The notes under the pieces: generated by a model
The model's database searches: none
Told to the model about the DNA's origin: nothing
Seen by the model: only the letters and a program-made list of their open reading frames with translations
Shown: one piece after another, positions 22,864 to 35,412 of the stretch
Position numbering within the stretch: position 1 is the stretch's first letter
How the letters are laid out: each line of letters starts with the position of its first letter
Assembly (NCBI GenBank): GCA_029817715.1
Contig: JARUPY010000290.1
Coordinates: 62,001-126,000 of the forward strand
Direction: 5' to 3'
From: Melastoma dodecandrum
Taxonomy: Eukaryota > Streptophyta > Magnoliopsida > Myrtales > Melastomataceae
Length of the DNA stretch: 64,000 nucleotides
Translations under genes and position numbers: made by a program

Positions 22864-22875
22864 TGGTATCAGAGC
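22864..22875 (+). promoter_or_regulatory. Met-tRNA primer-binding site of the Ty3-type element
   Basis: TGGTATCAGAGC lies two bases after the LTR end and is complementary to the 3' end of initiator Met tRNA. Confidence 0.85.
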
Positions 22876-22886
22876 ACAAGGTTGTT

Positions 22887-25627
22887 ATGGCAAACCGATT
22901 CCGTCGTGGTATGACGTTAGAAGAAGCTCGTTCAGTCCGCCTTGAGCAGGATGTTGAGGAGTTGAGGCACCAAGTACAACAGCTCCTTGGAGAAAAGAAG
23001 AAATCCGCGACAGCGTTCTCCACAACCCGTCGAAGCAGAGGAGGAACACAACCCCTTTGTGGATGACTTGAGTGATGAAGAACGTTCGAGGTGGAGTCAC
23101 CGGGAGCGACAACCCGCTCGACCTGTTAATATCCGTGTGGACATCCCGGAGTTTGACGAAAGGCTAGATTCGGAGGAGTTCATCGACTGGCTTCAGTCGA
23201 TTGAGTGAATATTTGAATATAAGGAAATACCAGCTTTACGACTTCGTAAATATGCATGTCTATGGTGGGAAAACCTTAACCTTCAGCGTCGAAGGGACGA
23301 AAAGGAGAAGATTCGCTCATGGGAAAAGATGAAGCGAGCGATGAGGAAGCGATTTCTTCCTGAGCGATATAGACAAGATATATTCCTCAAGCTGAATTCG
23401 TTACAACAAACATCGAGTGTAGCGGAGTATACCCACGAGTTGGAGAGGTTGATGATATAGAGCGATTTATCTCAGCCTTCAGAGCAGACTATTGCAAGGT
23501 ACCTAAGAGGACTGAAACAACACGTTACCGACGCAGTGGAGCTTCAACCGTATTAGAGTTTCTCGGATGTTTTCAATCTTGCCCATAAGGTTGAGAAGCA
23601 ACAAGCGAAGAGGGCGAGTGCTAGAGCGACTAAGAGGACGAAGCCTTTCAGCAAAGGGAGTGCGTCTATGAGATCCAACCCGTCGATGAACAAAGGAAAA
23701 GCGAAAGTGGACCCTCGTTCCACACCTATCAATGTTGGGGTGAAGAAGTGTTTCAAGTGCCAAGGGACTGGGCACATGGCGGCAGAGTGTCCTAATCGAC
23801 GAGCGATTACTATCCTAGAGATCCCAGGCGAAGAAGAGATGGACGAACAACTAGGCAAACCTATTTGGGACGTCGAAGAAGAATATATTGAGGAGCCTGA
23901 TGAGGGAGAGCTCTTGGTCATTCGAAAGGCTCTCAATGCGAATGCTATAGCTGAAGAAGTCGACCAGCACGAGAAAATATTCCAGACCCGTTGCACCGTA
24001 CAAAGAAAAGTTTGTCACGTGATAGTCGACGGTAAGAGTTGCACTGATGTGGCTTCTACCACCATGGTCGAGAAGTTGAAGTTATCGACCAAGCCGCATC
24101 CTCGACCAAATAAGCTTCAGTGGCTGAGCAAGGAGAGTGACGTGAGAGTTACAAAGCAAGTTCTGGTGTCGTTGAGTATTGGCCAGAACTACTAGGATAC
24201 CGTCACGTGCGACGTCGTACCCATGTCACTTGTTGTTGTGGTGTCCGTGGCAGTTCGACTGACGTGAGGTACATGATGGGTTAAAAAATACTTACTCCAT
24301 CATTCTTGACCAAAAGAAGATCACCCTTCTACCCCTATCGACGACGACTGCGATACCATCAAGCGAGCAAGAATCCAGTTCGACGCGAATGGAGTTGACC
24401 CAGACGATTCACGGCGAAGGGTGGATCTACATGCTGATGTTGTTCGAGGAGGAAGGAGAACATGCTTCAGCCATACCTCCATAGGTTCAAAAGCTCCTTT
24501 TGGAGTTTGCGGACGTATTTCCGGAGGAGATGCCGGGTGAACTTCCACCTTTGAGGGATATTCAACATCAAATCGATCTCATTCCCAGAGTATCATTGCC
24601 CAATCGTCCAGCTTATAGATGCAACCCGGACGAGGCAAAAGAGCTGCAACGTCAGGTTGAAGAGCTCATTAAACGTGGTTTTGTTCGGGAAAGTCTTAGC
24701 CCATGTTCTGTCCCAACAATTCTCGTTCCCAAGAAGGATTGTTCGTGGCGAATGTGCGTTGACAGCCGAGCGATCAATCGAATCACAGTCAAGAACATAT
24801 TTCCTATTCCCCGACTTGATGATATGCTTGATGAATTGCATGGATCAACTGTGTTTTCAAAGGTAGATTTGAGAGGTGGCTACCATCAGATTCCCATGAG
24901 AGAAGGAGACGAGTGAAAAACGGCGTTCAAAACTAAGTTTAGTCTTTATGAGTGGGTGGTCATGCCATTCGGACTTTCGAACGCACCTAGTACCTTCATG
25001 CGACTGATGAATCAAGTATTTCGCCCATTTATTAGAAAGTTTGTTGTCGTTTATTTCAATGACACTCTTGTATAGTCGCAGCGAAAGGAAGCACCTAGAT
25101 CATCTCCGTCAATTGTTCGAGAAGCTGAGAGAGCAGTGATTGAATGGAAACAGTAAGAAGTGTGAGTTCATGACTTTAAGCTTAGTTTTTCTGGGCTATG
25201 TTGTGTCGGAAGAAGGCATTCGAGTCGACGAAAGCATGGTCCAAGCTATTCGAGATTGGCCAATGCCAAAGTCAGCTCACGACGTGCGGAGTTTCCATGG
25301 GCTTGCTTCATTCTATCGGAGATTCATCAAGGATTTCAGCACTATTGCGGCCCCTTTGACTGAGTGCTTGAAAGGAACGACCTTCGAGTGGTCGGCAGTA
25401 GCTCGGTTGAGCTTTGAGAAACTCAAGCGCCGCTTGAGCGAAGCACCTGTATTAGCTCTTCCCGATTTCGAGAAGGTATTCGAAGTTGAGTGTGATGCTT
25501 CTGGAATTGGCATTGGTGGTGTGCTCTTACAGGAGGGACGACCAATCGCCTACTTTAGCGAGAAGTTGGGAGGTGCTCGACTAAACTACCCTACGTACGA
25601 CAAAGAGTTCTACTCGAATGTGTAAAT
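22887..25627 (+). pseudogene. Ty3-type gag-pol remnant
   Basis: Gag starts MANRFRRG and is broken before the zinc knuckle at 23749. A protease-like stretch follows (VIVDGKSCTDVASTTMVEKL). RT blocks are [33 protein letters not shown] and [17 protein letters not shown]. The catalytic box reads YFND at 25051-25062 instead of YxDD, so one catalytic Asp is lost, and a stop follows. RT connection and RNase H ([11 protein letters not shown] to [13 protein letters not shown]) end at 25627. Confidence 0.85.
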
Positions 25628-27741
25628 GGGCCACGAATTGCCTAAATTCCTTTCCTTGATTACCATTCGAGGATTGTCTCCACTGCAAATTCATTGAAAT
25701 TAAAAAAAGGCCCACATTCATTCTGTTACCCGACAAGAATCCCATAAGGACGATTCCCCCGACATTCTCCGTGCCTCAAATCTCCTGAGGGACCACACCA
25801 AATCTCCTCATTAATGCCTACAAAAAAGGTAAAAGAAACTGATTACGAGCAACTTCCTTGAATCTCAACGAAATTAGAAGAATTCTAACTACACCGGTCA
25901 AAACCCAACGAAATTAAAGTTTGAGTGGTAAAAAGAATGGAGGGTATAAAAGAAAAAGAGAACTTCATCTTTTCTTTGGTCGCCAGCATCGTTTCTATTC
26001 CTATTTTCCAACGGTTCCTGACCAAGGTAAGGAAATCACTGCGGTGACCCCTCTAATGACCAACCAAAACAAAACGGGAGACGACAACAATAGAAGGCAG
26101 CAACATCAACGACCAGTTCAACTCCGACTTACCTTGGCGAAGACGACGATGGCCACCCCGACAGTCTGCTGTGGAGCTTGCCGAATTTCCAGTCATCTCA
26201 AAGTAGCTTCCTCAACATTCCAGGCAGCGACAACCCTGTTGAAAGTCCAGCGGGCTCCATTTTCCATCCCCGGTGGCTGCTTGCGGAACAACTTGTTTTA
26301 GAACGAAGAAGGATGGACGACACCCAACTACAGCCGAAATTTCATTTTGGTTCCCCAAATTTGTCACCGTCAGAGCAAAGAAAGGATCTCCCCGTGCCAA
26401 CCCGTAGCTCTGTCCCTCGCTTACAATGGCAGCGGTCTCCACCAACGACTTGCAAGCAGCCGAAAGCTGCAACTAAAGGCACCACCTGCTAGTCCCAAAT
26501 GATGGAACCAGAAGAAGGTGTCCCAAGGCGACCCCCCTCTCGTTGCTCGGCTCCCGCGAGAATCAGTCAAACAGCTTCCCTTCCCCTGCTCTCGCCGACA
26601 ACCAGCTACGGAGACGTCACATTCCCAGCTTCCCACCACGGCTACAGCAGCAACCTGTTCAGCCGTATCTCCATCTTCCGTATTTCCCTTTAAAGCCTCC
26701 CGACAAGCCAGCGGCAACTCCAACTCCATCGCGAACATCTAGCGGAGAACTCTCTCCCGATGCGCACACGAGTCTCCCATCGCAAGCGTGCGTGCTCAGG
26801 AGTTGTGGGGTGGGCTGTTTCCCATCGCGAGCGCCTTTCCCCATGAACATCTCTGAAATCCAAGCCAAGCGAGCTTCGTTCTCGGTGAGTCCCTTTTCTC
26901 ATCTGCTTTCTCTTCGTTTTACAGCTCCTTAGACAAATCTAATGTCCACTTGCTGCTATGTTTGTATGAACTCGCATTACAACAACCTCGGGATATCGGT
27001 AATGCCAAGCTGTCATAACCGGAGCTAGTGGACTCGAAATCATATGAAATCAGGTCCATTCTTCCTCTGCCCTTGTTCTATTTCATGATTAAGTGGTGTG
27101 TTAGCATTATTTGTAAGCAATCTGAGCTTTGGCTGGCTTTTCTGGAAGTGTATGAATGCTAAAACACGAATGGTTATTGCTGCTGCGCGTTCTTTACACT
27201 TTCTGTCATAATTCTTTGCTAAGTGTATGGATTCAACTAATTTTTAACTCTTTAATTTCCTTTCTCAATGGGGAACAACTTCTCTATTGAAATTTTTTTC
27301 CAAAAAAATGCATTTTGCTGGTGTTTTACCTCCTTCAACATCGGAGAATGCAGCTGCCCTGTTCTGTGTATCCGCGGAGCGCGCAGTTGTATTCCATCAG
27401 GCGTGTTTTCGTCTGTATAGATCGGATTCACTTGAACCCACTTGGAGTCATTCTCGTTTTGATCCTGCTATAACTTTCGTGTTTTAAGCTTCCTCATTTA
27501 ACATCTTCTTGGTCAAGTTTTATCTGTTCGAAAAAACAGCTTGATTCTGTGCACGAGCGAGATAGCTATTTTGGTTTTTCGGATATAACTCGAACATCTG
27601 AGCTCCGTTTGATCTGAAATTGATTGGAACGGATTTCCTTTTGAGTTCTCTAAATCTTTTGTGTTATACACTTTTCCATCAAAGCCGCATATCCTGGTCA
27701 AATTTCCAGAGGAATGGAGACAGGACACGGGCGTTGCTGCA
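25628..27741 (+). repeat. Long LTR copy 1 (Tat/Ogre-type)
   Basis: This approximately 2.1-kb segment is repeated at 27899-29735 with high identity from GGCCACGAATTGCC to GACACGGGCGTTGCTGCAT. The second copy lacks about 300 bases corresponding to 27190-27510 here. Open reading frames inside (25921-26932) recur with frame differences in the second copy and show no known domains. It is best read as LTR sequence, not genes. Confidence 0.65.
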
Positions 27742-27898
27742 TACGTGTTTGGTTACCTCGTCTTCGTCGTGGCTAATAATTTTCTTGATGAGCTTTTAGG
27801 ATGCATGTTAGCCAAAGATGCTCTTGAAGTATAATTTGAGGTATTAACGATATCCTTGCGAGCGAATCTTTCCAGATTCCCTCCCAAGTAGGGGCAAA
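27742..27898 (+). other. Internal 3' end with polypurine tract
   Basis: This unique stretch ends with AAGTAGGGGCAAACTG immediately before TGTAATACC. That is the arrangement of a polypurine tract followed by a 3' LTR start. It is a short leftover of an element's internal region. Confidence 0.5.
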
Positions 27899-30800
27899 CT
27901 GTAATACCTCAAATAGGCCACGAATTGCCTAAATTCCTTTCCTTGATTACCATTCGAGGATTGTCTCCACTGCAAATCCATTGAAATTAAAAAAGCCCAA
28001 ATTCATTCTATTACCCAACAAGAATCCCATAAGGACGATTCCCCCGACATTCTCCGTGCCTCAAATCTCCTAAGGGACCACACCAAATCTCCTCATTAAT
28101 GCCTGCAAAAAAGGTAAAAGAAACTGATTACGAGCAACTTCCTTGAATCTCAACGAAATTAGAAGAATTCTAACTACACCGGTCAAAACCCAACGAAATT
28201 AAAGTTTGAGTGGTAAAAAGAATGGAGGGTATAAAAGAAAAAAAGAACTTTCTCTGAGAGGGGGGGTCTTCATTTTCTGAGGCCTTCGATCTTCATCTTT
28301 TCTTTGGCCGCCAGCATCGTTTCTATTCCTATTTTCCAACGGTTCCTGACCAAGGTAAGGAAATCATCGCGGTGAAACCCCTCTCTGATGACCAAGCCAA
28401 ACAAAACGGGCGGCGACAACAGTAGACAATAGCAACATCAACGACCAGTTCAACTCCGACTTACCTTGGCGAAGACAACGATGGCCACCCCGACAATCTG
28501 CTGCGGAACTTGCCGAATTTCCAATCGTCTCGAAGTAGCTTCCTCAACATTTCAGGTAGCGACAGCCCTGTTGAAAGCCCAGCGGGGTCCATTTTCCATC
28601 CCCCGTGGCTGCTTGCGGAACAACTTGTTTTACAACGAAGAAGGATGAACAACTGCAGCAGAAATTTCATTTTAGTTCCCCAAATTTGTCATCGTCAGAG
28701 CAAAGAAAGGATCTCCCGGTGCCAACCCGTAGCTCTGTCCCTCGCTTACAATGGCAGCGGTCTCCACCAACGACTTGCAAGCAGCCGAAAGCTGCAACCA
28801 AAGGCACCACCTGCTAGTCCCAAATGATGGAACCAGAAGAAGGTGTCCCAAGGCGACCCCCCTCTCGTTGCTCGGCTCCCGCGAGAATCAGTCAAACAGC
28901 TTCCCTTCCCCTGCTCTCGCCGACAACCAGCTACGGAGACGTCACATTCCCAGCTTCCCACCACGGCTACAGCAGCAACCTGTTTAGCCGTATCTCCATC
29001 TTCCGTATTTCCCTTTAAAGCCTCCCGACAAGCCAGCGGCAACTCCAACTCCATCGCGAACATCCAACGGAGAACTCTCTCCCGACGCGCACACGAGTCT
29101 CCCATCGCGAGCGTGCGTGCTCGAGAGTTGTGGGGTGGGCTGCTTCCCATCGCGAGCGCCTTTCCCCATGAACATCTCCGAAGTCCATGCCAAGCTCACG
29201 GTGAGTCCCTTTTACCATCTGCGTTCTCTTCGTTTTACAACTCTTTAGACAAATCTAATCTCCACTTGCTGCTATGTTTGTATGAACTCGCATTACAACA
29301 ACCTCGGGATATCGGTAATGCCAAGCTGTCATAACCGGAGCTAGTGGACTCGAAATCATATGAAATCAGGTCCATTCTTCCTCTGCCCTTGTTCTATTTC
29401 ATGATTAAGTGGTGTGTTAGCATTATTTGTAAGGAATCTGAGCTTTGGTTGGCTTTTCTGGAAGTGTATGTATGCTAAAACACGAATGGTTATCGCTGCT
29501 GCGCGTTTTATCTGTTTGAAAAAAACAGCTTGATTCTGTGCACGAGTGGGATAGATGTTTCGGTTTTTCGGACACAACTCGAACATCTGAGCTCCGTTTG
29601 ATCTGAAATTGATTGGAACGGATTTCCCTTTGAGTTCTCTAAATTTTTATGCTATACACTTTTCCATCAAAGCCATATATCCTGGTCAAATTTCCAGAGG
29701 TGTGCAGACAGGACACGGGCGTTGCTGCATTTCGCAATAGGCCTATATTGCTGCACGAAAAAATTCATATTTCTTCCATCCTACATCTGAATCTTATGAA
29801 ATTGGTATCTTTAAAACCAAATTTCAGTATTTTACAACTTTTCTTCTTTAAAGTTTGGGTTTGGGGTTTATCTGATCTGTCCAAAAACTCGAGAAAGACA
29901 AAGACCTCCATTGTATTCTATTCTCTCGCCGAAGTTTGAGTGTTCTGTATACCAGATGACACAATTTACTCACTTGAGTTCCGAATGGACTAAAATTTAA
30001 ATCTACTACAACTTTCATGTTTTATATTTGTTAATTTGAGCAACTTAAGTCCATGGTCAACGGTGGGCAAAATTGGTCTGTCATTCCAGATAGGTGAAAT
30101 ATGTCCAGTTCGGAAGTCCAAGTTCTTCGTTATGCTAGCAACGGATTACACATCCATTTTTTTCTAAAATTTAGTATGCCAAAACATGTTTGAGTTATCT
30201 AGAATGTGATGAAATTTCATAATTTTTTGACGAATGATTGAAGAGTTATGAAATTTTCTTTTTTCTATCAGTCTGCTGGATAAGGATTGCTTATGCAAGA
30301 GGCCGAATCACCTTCTTTGCCTTGTGGAATGAGATCCCACCGTTGGATTCATTCGAAATTTTATATACTGATTCCTCATCAAGATATAGATCTATAGATT
30401 TTTATTTCACTTAGATCGGACGATTCTGAGTGAAGTTATGCTTTGATTTCCAAGGATGCGTATGCTGCATTCTCATCTGCAGGCTACATGCGACTTTGCA
30501 CGTGCATAATTCGTAATTCCACCGTTGGATTTTGCTGATTTTTCATAAAAATGCTCATCATCGACTTTTCACTTAATGTGCGGTTGGATCTCATTATTAT
30601 GATTTCATAGGGACTTATGTTCAATTCTCGGATTCCGAATCATTGCTTTGATTTTAGAAATGAAAGTTAACTAACCATGTTTACATTTTCCTTGCATGTA
30701 CATTACACATGTGAGAACGAGGACTCTCTCAAGGTTTCAACAATCTCGAAGATGATGATTTCTCGAAGGAGCGTGTACCAAACTGCGCGGATCTACCGCG

Positions 30801-31573
30801 GCCTAAAAAACTGTCAGTCCGAAGATTAAAAGCGGCTCCCAACCGTCACTAAAGGTTAAGGGGAGATACGGGCCTCCCCGAATCATTTTTTAAGCCCATC
30901 TGTAATGGGCTGCGGGCCCAAGTGCATAGGCCTGCAGTCATCGCCTTTCCCCGTCCCTTTTATTTCAATACTGCTTGTGATCGCGCGCATGACTTAGGCT
31001 TTAGGATTTTTTGCGTCGTGTGTCAATTTTTAATCAAACAAACCTAAATTCGTGTCCAACGCCCATAAAACGTCGATATGAGTTCGGCCCGACTCCCGGA
31101 TCGGGTCTAACACCCGTTAATTAAAAGCAAAATCTTTTTGGACAAATCGCCACCTTTTTCGCATGCTTAGAATGTAAGAGTTAGTAAATAGGAATCCTCG
31201 AACCCTACTCTGATTTTTTCCGACTTAAACCAGACTATATAAATTAATTAAGTCGGTGGCGACTCCGAATAATTTACCTAGGATAAACAACAACATCTTT
31301 TCGGAGCCATTTTGGATGGGTACGGCGACACGAGCCGCTCCCCGATCCTTTCTCAAAATTCACGAGCGAGGCCTTACGCAGCCTTTCGCCCGTCATCTTT
31401 AGGGAACTAGAGACGGTTGGCGAAATGTCCCGCAGACCCGTTCGGGAATTAAGGGAAGGCCCAACCCGATTCTCTTCCGTAGCGTCCGGCGCTCGAGTCG
31501 TGACGCCGACCGGATTGGGCGTCGGGGGAGCGGACCCGGATCCTCGGGTTGCCCGAACCACCAAGCGCGTACA
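27899..31573 (+). repeat. Long LTR copy 2, ending just before an Arg-tRNA primer site
   Basis: The copy starts TGTAATACCTC after a polypurine tract. It repeats copy 1 to about 29735 and continues through AT-rich DNA and a segment (30825-31533) that recurs at 32271-32956. It ends GTACA a few bases before the primer site at 31581. A LTR of about 3.7 kb fits the Tat/Ogre lineage, but the far end is inferred and the block may be composite. Confidence 0.5.
30825..31533 (+). repeat. Direct repeat X (LTR 3' segment)
   Basis: The segment runs from ATTAAAAGCGGCTCCCAACC to GGAGCGGA and matches 32271-32956 closely, with small indels. Confidence 0.85.
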
Positions 31574-31580
31574 TCCCGGA

Positions 31581-31598
31581 TGGCGACTCCGCTGGGGA
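31581..31598 (+). promoter_or_regulatory. Arg-tRNA-type primer-binding site of a Tat/Ogre element
   Basis: TGGCGACTCCGCTGGGGA would pair with a tRNA 3' end ...GTCGCCA. This type of site is characteristic of the plant Tat/Ogre lineage of Ty3 elements. Confidence 0.65.
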
Positions 31599-32270
31599 GA
31601 CTCCGCATGTGGTTTCCTACCGAAAACTCACATTCAATCCACATGCGGAGAGGAGTTATTGTTTGCGCATGTAATTGCTTGGCTCGATGGCCTTTGTATG
31701 ATCTCCTATTTGTGTTTGTTTACCACTTTCTTTGGCATACTTAGGTGAGTCCCTATACCCGAGACTAGGATTTTAGGGTGTCACCGAAAGGCACGGCCTC
31801 GCAGCTTTCTGCAGCTTGTAGGCTATGGACCGGGACCTGCTTCCCTTAGTCCAAGGAAGGTCTTAGAAACTTCCATCCGAGTATAGAATTGATTGCCCAC
31901 TACAGGTGCCAGACGCCGCACGTGCATTTGCTTGTTACTAAGTGACTACTACTTGTGCAGGGACATGTGTCAAGTACGTTTTGTATGTAATAACTGTAAC
32001 ACTAACTTTGTTCATCTTTGCAGTGGTTTGGGTTGGTCACGGGGGGTTTCCAAATTTCTTTTCTCCCTTCCCTATCTCCTTTTACTGCTTTAATGCATCC
32101 ATATATATATTTGTAACCGCATGAATGTATATCAATTCACAATTGTTCTTGTACACATCAGATACTCTATTTTACTTAAACACGACTGTACAAATCGCGT
32201 GCCGAATCATATTATACTAGGATTAGGGATTGAAATGTTATCATTTTCGAATGACACCCTATTAAAAGCG
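31599..32270 (+). other. Leader region after the Tat primer site
   Basis: No coding region is supported. The DNA between the primer site and the next LTR fragment looks like the untranslated leader of the element. Confidence 0.4.
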
Positions 32271-32956
32271 GCTCCCAACCGTCACTAAAGGTATAAAGGG
32301 GAGGTACGGGCTTCCCCGAATCATTTGTAACGGGCTGCGGGCCCAAGTGCATAGGCCCGCGGTCATCGCCTTTCCCCGTCCCTTTTATTTCAATACTTGC
32401 TTGTGATCGCGCGCATGACTTAGGCTTTAGGATTTTTTGCGTCGTGTGTCAATTTTTTAATCAAACAAACCTAAATTCGGGTCTAACGCCCATAAAACGT
32501 CGATACGAGTCCGACCCGACTCCCGGATCGGGTCCAACACCCGTTAATCAAAAGCAAAATCTTTTTGGACAAATCGCCACCTTTTTCGCGTGCTTAGAAT
32601 GTAAGAGTTAGTAAATAGGAATCCCAGAACCCTACTCTGATTTTTTCCGGCTTAAACCAGTCTATATAAATTAATTAAGTCGGTGGCGACTCCAAATAGT
32701 TTACCTTGGTTAAACAACAACATCTTTTCGGATCCATTTTGGACGGGTAACGGCGACACGAGCCGCTCCCCGAGCCTTCCTCAAAATTCATGAGCGAGGC
32801 TTTACGCAGCCTTTCGCCCGTCTCTTTCAGGGAACTGGAGTGGCGAAATGTCCCGCAAACCCGTTTGGGATTTAAGGGAAGGCCCAACCCGATTCCCTTC
32901 CACAGCGTCCGGCGCTCGAGTCGTGACGCCGACCGGATTGGGTCTCGGGGAAGCGG
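32271..32956 (+). repeat. Direct repeat Y (LTR fragment)
   Basis: This is the second copy of the 30825-31533 segment. It ends abruptly at GAAGCGGA, after which MULE transposase sequence resumes from about 33000. Confidence 0.85.
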
Positions 32957-32999
32957 AATATTGAAATTATGCTCGACATATCTATGAAAATTTAAAATG

Positions 33000-33905
33000 T
33001 ATACATAGGGGACAAGCATTGAAGAAAAGCTTTTGAATTGGTGCCAAAACCACTAATGAAGTAGCATAAAGTGCATTAACCAACATGAGATTGTTATCCG
33101 ATGCAACATCACATGATTTCCTAAAGCAAAGACCTAAGAAATTTTGCAAGATTAGTGATTTTTAACTAGCCAGGTTATTGATCAATAAGGTTATTGTCGT
33201 TAGTTTGAGCAAATTAGCTTCTAACATTGATATGTAGGTATACTTTGACACACAAGTAAAGTGTGATGCTACTAACAATAATCTCCGTTGGACATTTAAT
33301 AGCTACATTGCCTAGCTAGAATGAACCCAATTGTATAATGTTTGAAGAATCCATAGTTCCTTGATAGTAATGATGTATGATAAAAGTCGATTGTTTGAAG
33401 GGAAAGAAAGTATTATTTGTCCAGACATTAGGTCTATGATTGAGAAATTAAAGGTCAACTCTTGGAAGGTGGGTTCCAAGACCATGTATTGGCAAAATGT
33501 TTGAAGTAATTTGCAGGAACAAAAAATTTGTTGTCAACTTGAATGATTCATCAAGGAACTACATGACTTGGCATCCCTTGTTGCCATGCGATCTCGTGTA
33601 TCAATTTCATGAAGCATGACATCAATGCTTATATCTGTTTGTTTAAAAAAAAAGGCTACTACTTGAAGGCATATAAATAGCCATTGCCCCATGTCGAAGG
33701 TGAGAACAATTGGCCAGAATCTGAAGGAAAACCAATTACGCCTCCATTTAAGAATCGACCAAAAAGACCAAAGAAAAATCAAAAGAAGGGTCTACATGAG
33801 GAGCCTAAAAATCCAAACAATTCGCCAAAGAAAGGGTTGATTAATATGAAATGTAATAATTGTAATCAATATGGACATAACAAAAAACGATGTAAAACAA
33901 CGACT
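33000..33905 (+). pseudogene. MULE transposase, C-terminal half (broken)
   Basis: In broken plus-strand frames: TNMRLLSDATSHDFLKQRPKKF; CDATNNNLRWTFNSYIA; ICPDIRSMIEKLKV; a SWIM-type block with GIPCCHAIS (33560-33605); a NNWPESEGKPITPPFKNR/RPKRPKK linker; and a zinc knuckle CNNCNQYGHNKKRC near 33850-33892. This is the usual C-terminal order of MuDR transposases, and it continues the N-terminal half that ends at 22105. Confidence 0.75.
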
Positions 33906-35109
33906 AACCAATGTAATTATTTGTCCATATTATTTCTCTTCTTTCAAGTAGTATTTAACATATCTTGTGGTGGAATGCTAGGCTGCTTTACTACTGGAAT
34001 CTGCTCATGCTAAGAGTTGCTCAGACTTCAAGCGATATAGGAAGAGGAATGGCTTGGGATAGAGGATGAGTAAACCAATCCGAGGCCAACTTGAAAAATC
34101 CTTACACATGTGTTGATCGAGCTAGTAATACCATCGATGACATAGATGGCTCAACATATGAAATTGTTGAAGTTCAGAAATTGATCTTTGAATAGTTGTC
34201 TGGGAATTACTAAACTGTAATATGTGAATTGTTGATGTTCGGGGTCTAATATTGGGAACCATTTTATAAGTATGAAAACCATTTTATAATTCTATGAACC
34301 ATTTTGTAAGTTGGAAATATTGCAAAGGGAATACAATATGATGTTTTCAATCATTTGGCAATTGTGCTCGAAAGTATGTCCCTGAAATCAGTAATTGTGG
34401 CTGAAATTAGCAAAAGAACATTACTTCATACCATACAGTATTTTTTCCAATGCCAAAGCTAAAAAAGTATTAAAAATCATTACAACAACTTGATACCTTA
34501 CAACATTTTTCTCAATACCTTACAATATTACACAGCTTAATAAACAACACTTAAACCATATGTATATTACCATAATCCTTAAGGATATCTCTTTGAGCTT
34601 CTACCTTGATCAACTATATTTAAGCCTTGAATAATTTTGCTTCCAAAGAGGAATTCTCTTCGATACCACTAAAGTGATGTTATCCCTCCAACCCGCACCC
34701 TCAATTTGTACCTTTAAAACAAGGACAACCAAAATGCTTCTTACTTTTATTTTCACAGTTTGTGCAATCTTAAGAGTATATTCGAATCCATAATAGCAAT
34801 AAAATGTCTTTTCCTAGCCATGTTGAATCGATCCGACTATGCTATTGTGTATTTTATTTATCTTGCTTGGAATACTTCTTCAATGTCACTCATTCCTACA
34901 ACTATATACAACAATGTCAAGCCTCATTCAAACCTAGTCAAAAAAATGAAAATATGATCATAGCATAAAGGATTACTCGCCACCGTACCAATAGACTACC
35001 GACACCAACTTGCTATGAGATCTTTCTATAGTAGTTTGATGGATTCGAGATAGACGACTTAAAAACTTGAGGGCGTATAAGAGAAGAGAGCGATCACTCA
35101 CCACCGGAC
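33906..35109. other. MULE 3' internal DNA, no gene seen
   Basis: AT-rich non-coding sequence lies between the transposase remnant and the right terminal repeat. Short frames show no known motif. Confidence 0.45.
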
Positions 35110-35412
35110 TAACAACACCAACATACTACCAATCCCAATCTGCAAAGCCTTCCATGATGAGGATGAGTGCTAGGAACCAGATTGTCTTCCTTTAGACCGG
35201 GATATGGTGCGGGGCATGAATGCTGGTAGAATGGGTGTAGGGGGAGGGATGCGAGCAGGTGGTTCGCTTCTGGACGAATGAGTTCGGGGGAGGGGTGCAA
35301 ACATAATTGGTGCCCGGGGGGGAGGGGGGAGTGCGGGACAATCAGATTTAACCATAATTTTACCAAAATTCTTCATCTTGGTAAAAAACTTGTGAAGACG
35401 TACGAGTGAATG
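35110..35412 (-). repeat. Right terminal inverted repeat of the MULE
   Basis: The reverse complement matches the left end at 20395-20775, with CATTCACTCGTACGTCTTCA followed by a C-rich stretch with CTCCCCC words. Divergence is considerable, consistent with an old insertion. Confidence 0.6.

Larger units (their letters stand above)
22106..25627 (+). mobile_element. Ty3-type LTR retrotransposon, 5' part (truncated in RNase H)
   Basis: A 756-bp LTR (22106-22861) with TGATGCG...CGCATCA termini is followed by a Met-tRNA primer site. Gag (from about 22887) has zinc knuckle CFKCQGTGHMAAECP at 23749-23793. Protease-like and RT segments follow, then the start of RNase H ([16 protein letters not shown], ending YDKEF). 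The sequence stops abruptly at about 25627, where a different LTR begins. Integrase and the 3' LTR are absent. Stops and frameshifts lie throughout gag and RT. Confidence 0.88.
20395..35412 (+). mobile_element. Mutator-like element (MULE) carrying nested retrotransposons
   Basis: The ends match in inverted orientation. The block at 20395-20415 corresponds with few mismatches to the reverse complement of 35392-35412. The adjoining C-rich stretch with CTCCCCC/GCACCC at 20480-20760 corresponds to the G-rich stretch at 35110-35350. Between them on the plus strand lie the N-terminal part of a MuDR-type transposase (about 20900-22105) and its C-terminal part (about 33000-33905). Roughly 10.9 kb of Ty3-type DNA sits between the two parts. 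Flanking target duplications were not identified. Confidence 0.7.

Noticed and set aside
25921..29334. Pro/Ser-rich ORFs of 60-163 codons as genes
   Set aside because: The same stretch occurs twice with different frame breaks and lies inside LTR repeats. The frames are open by composition.
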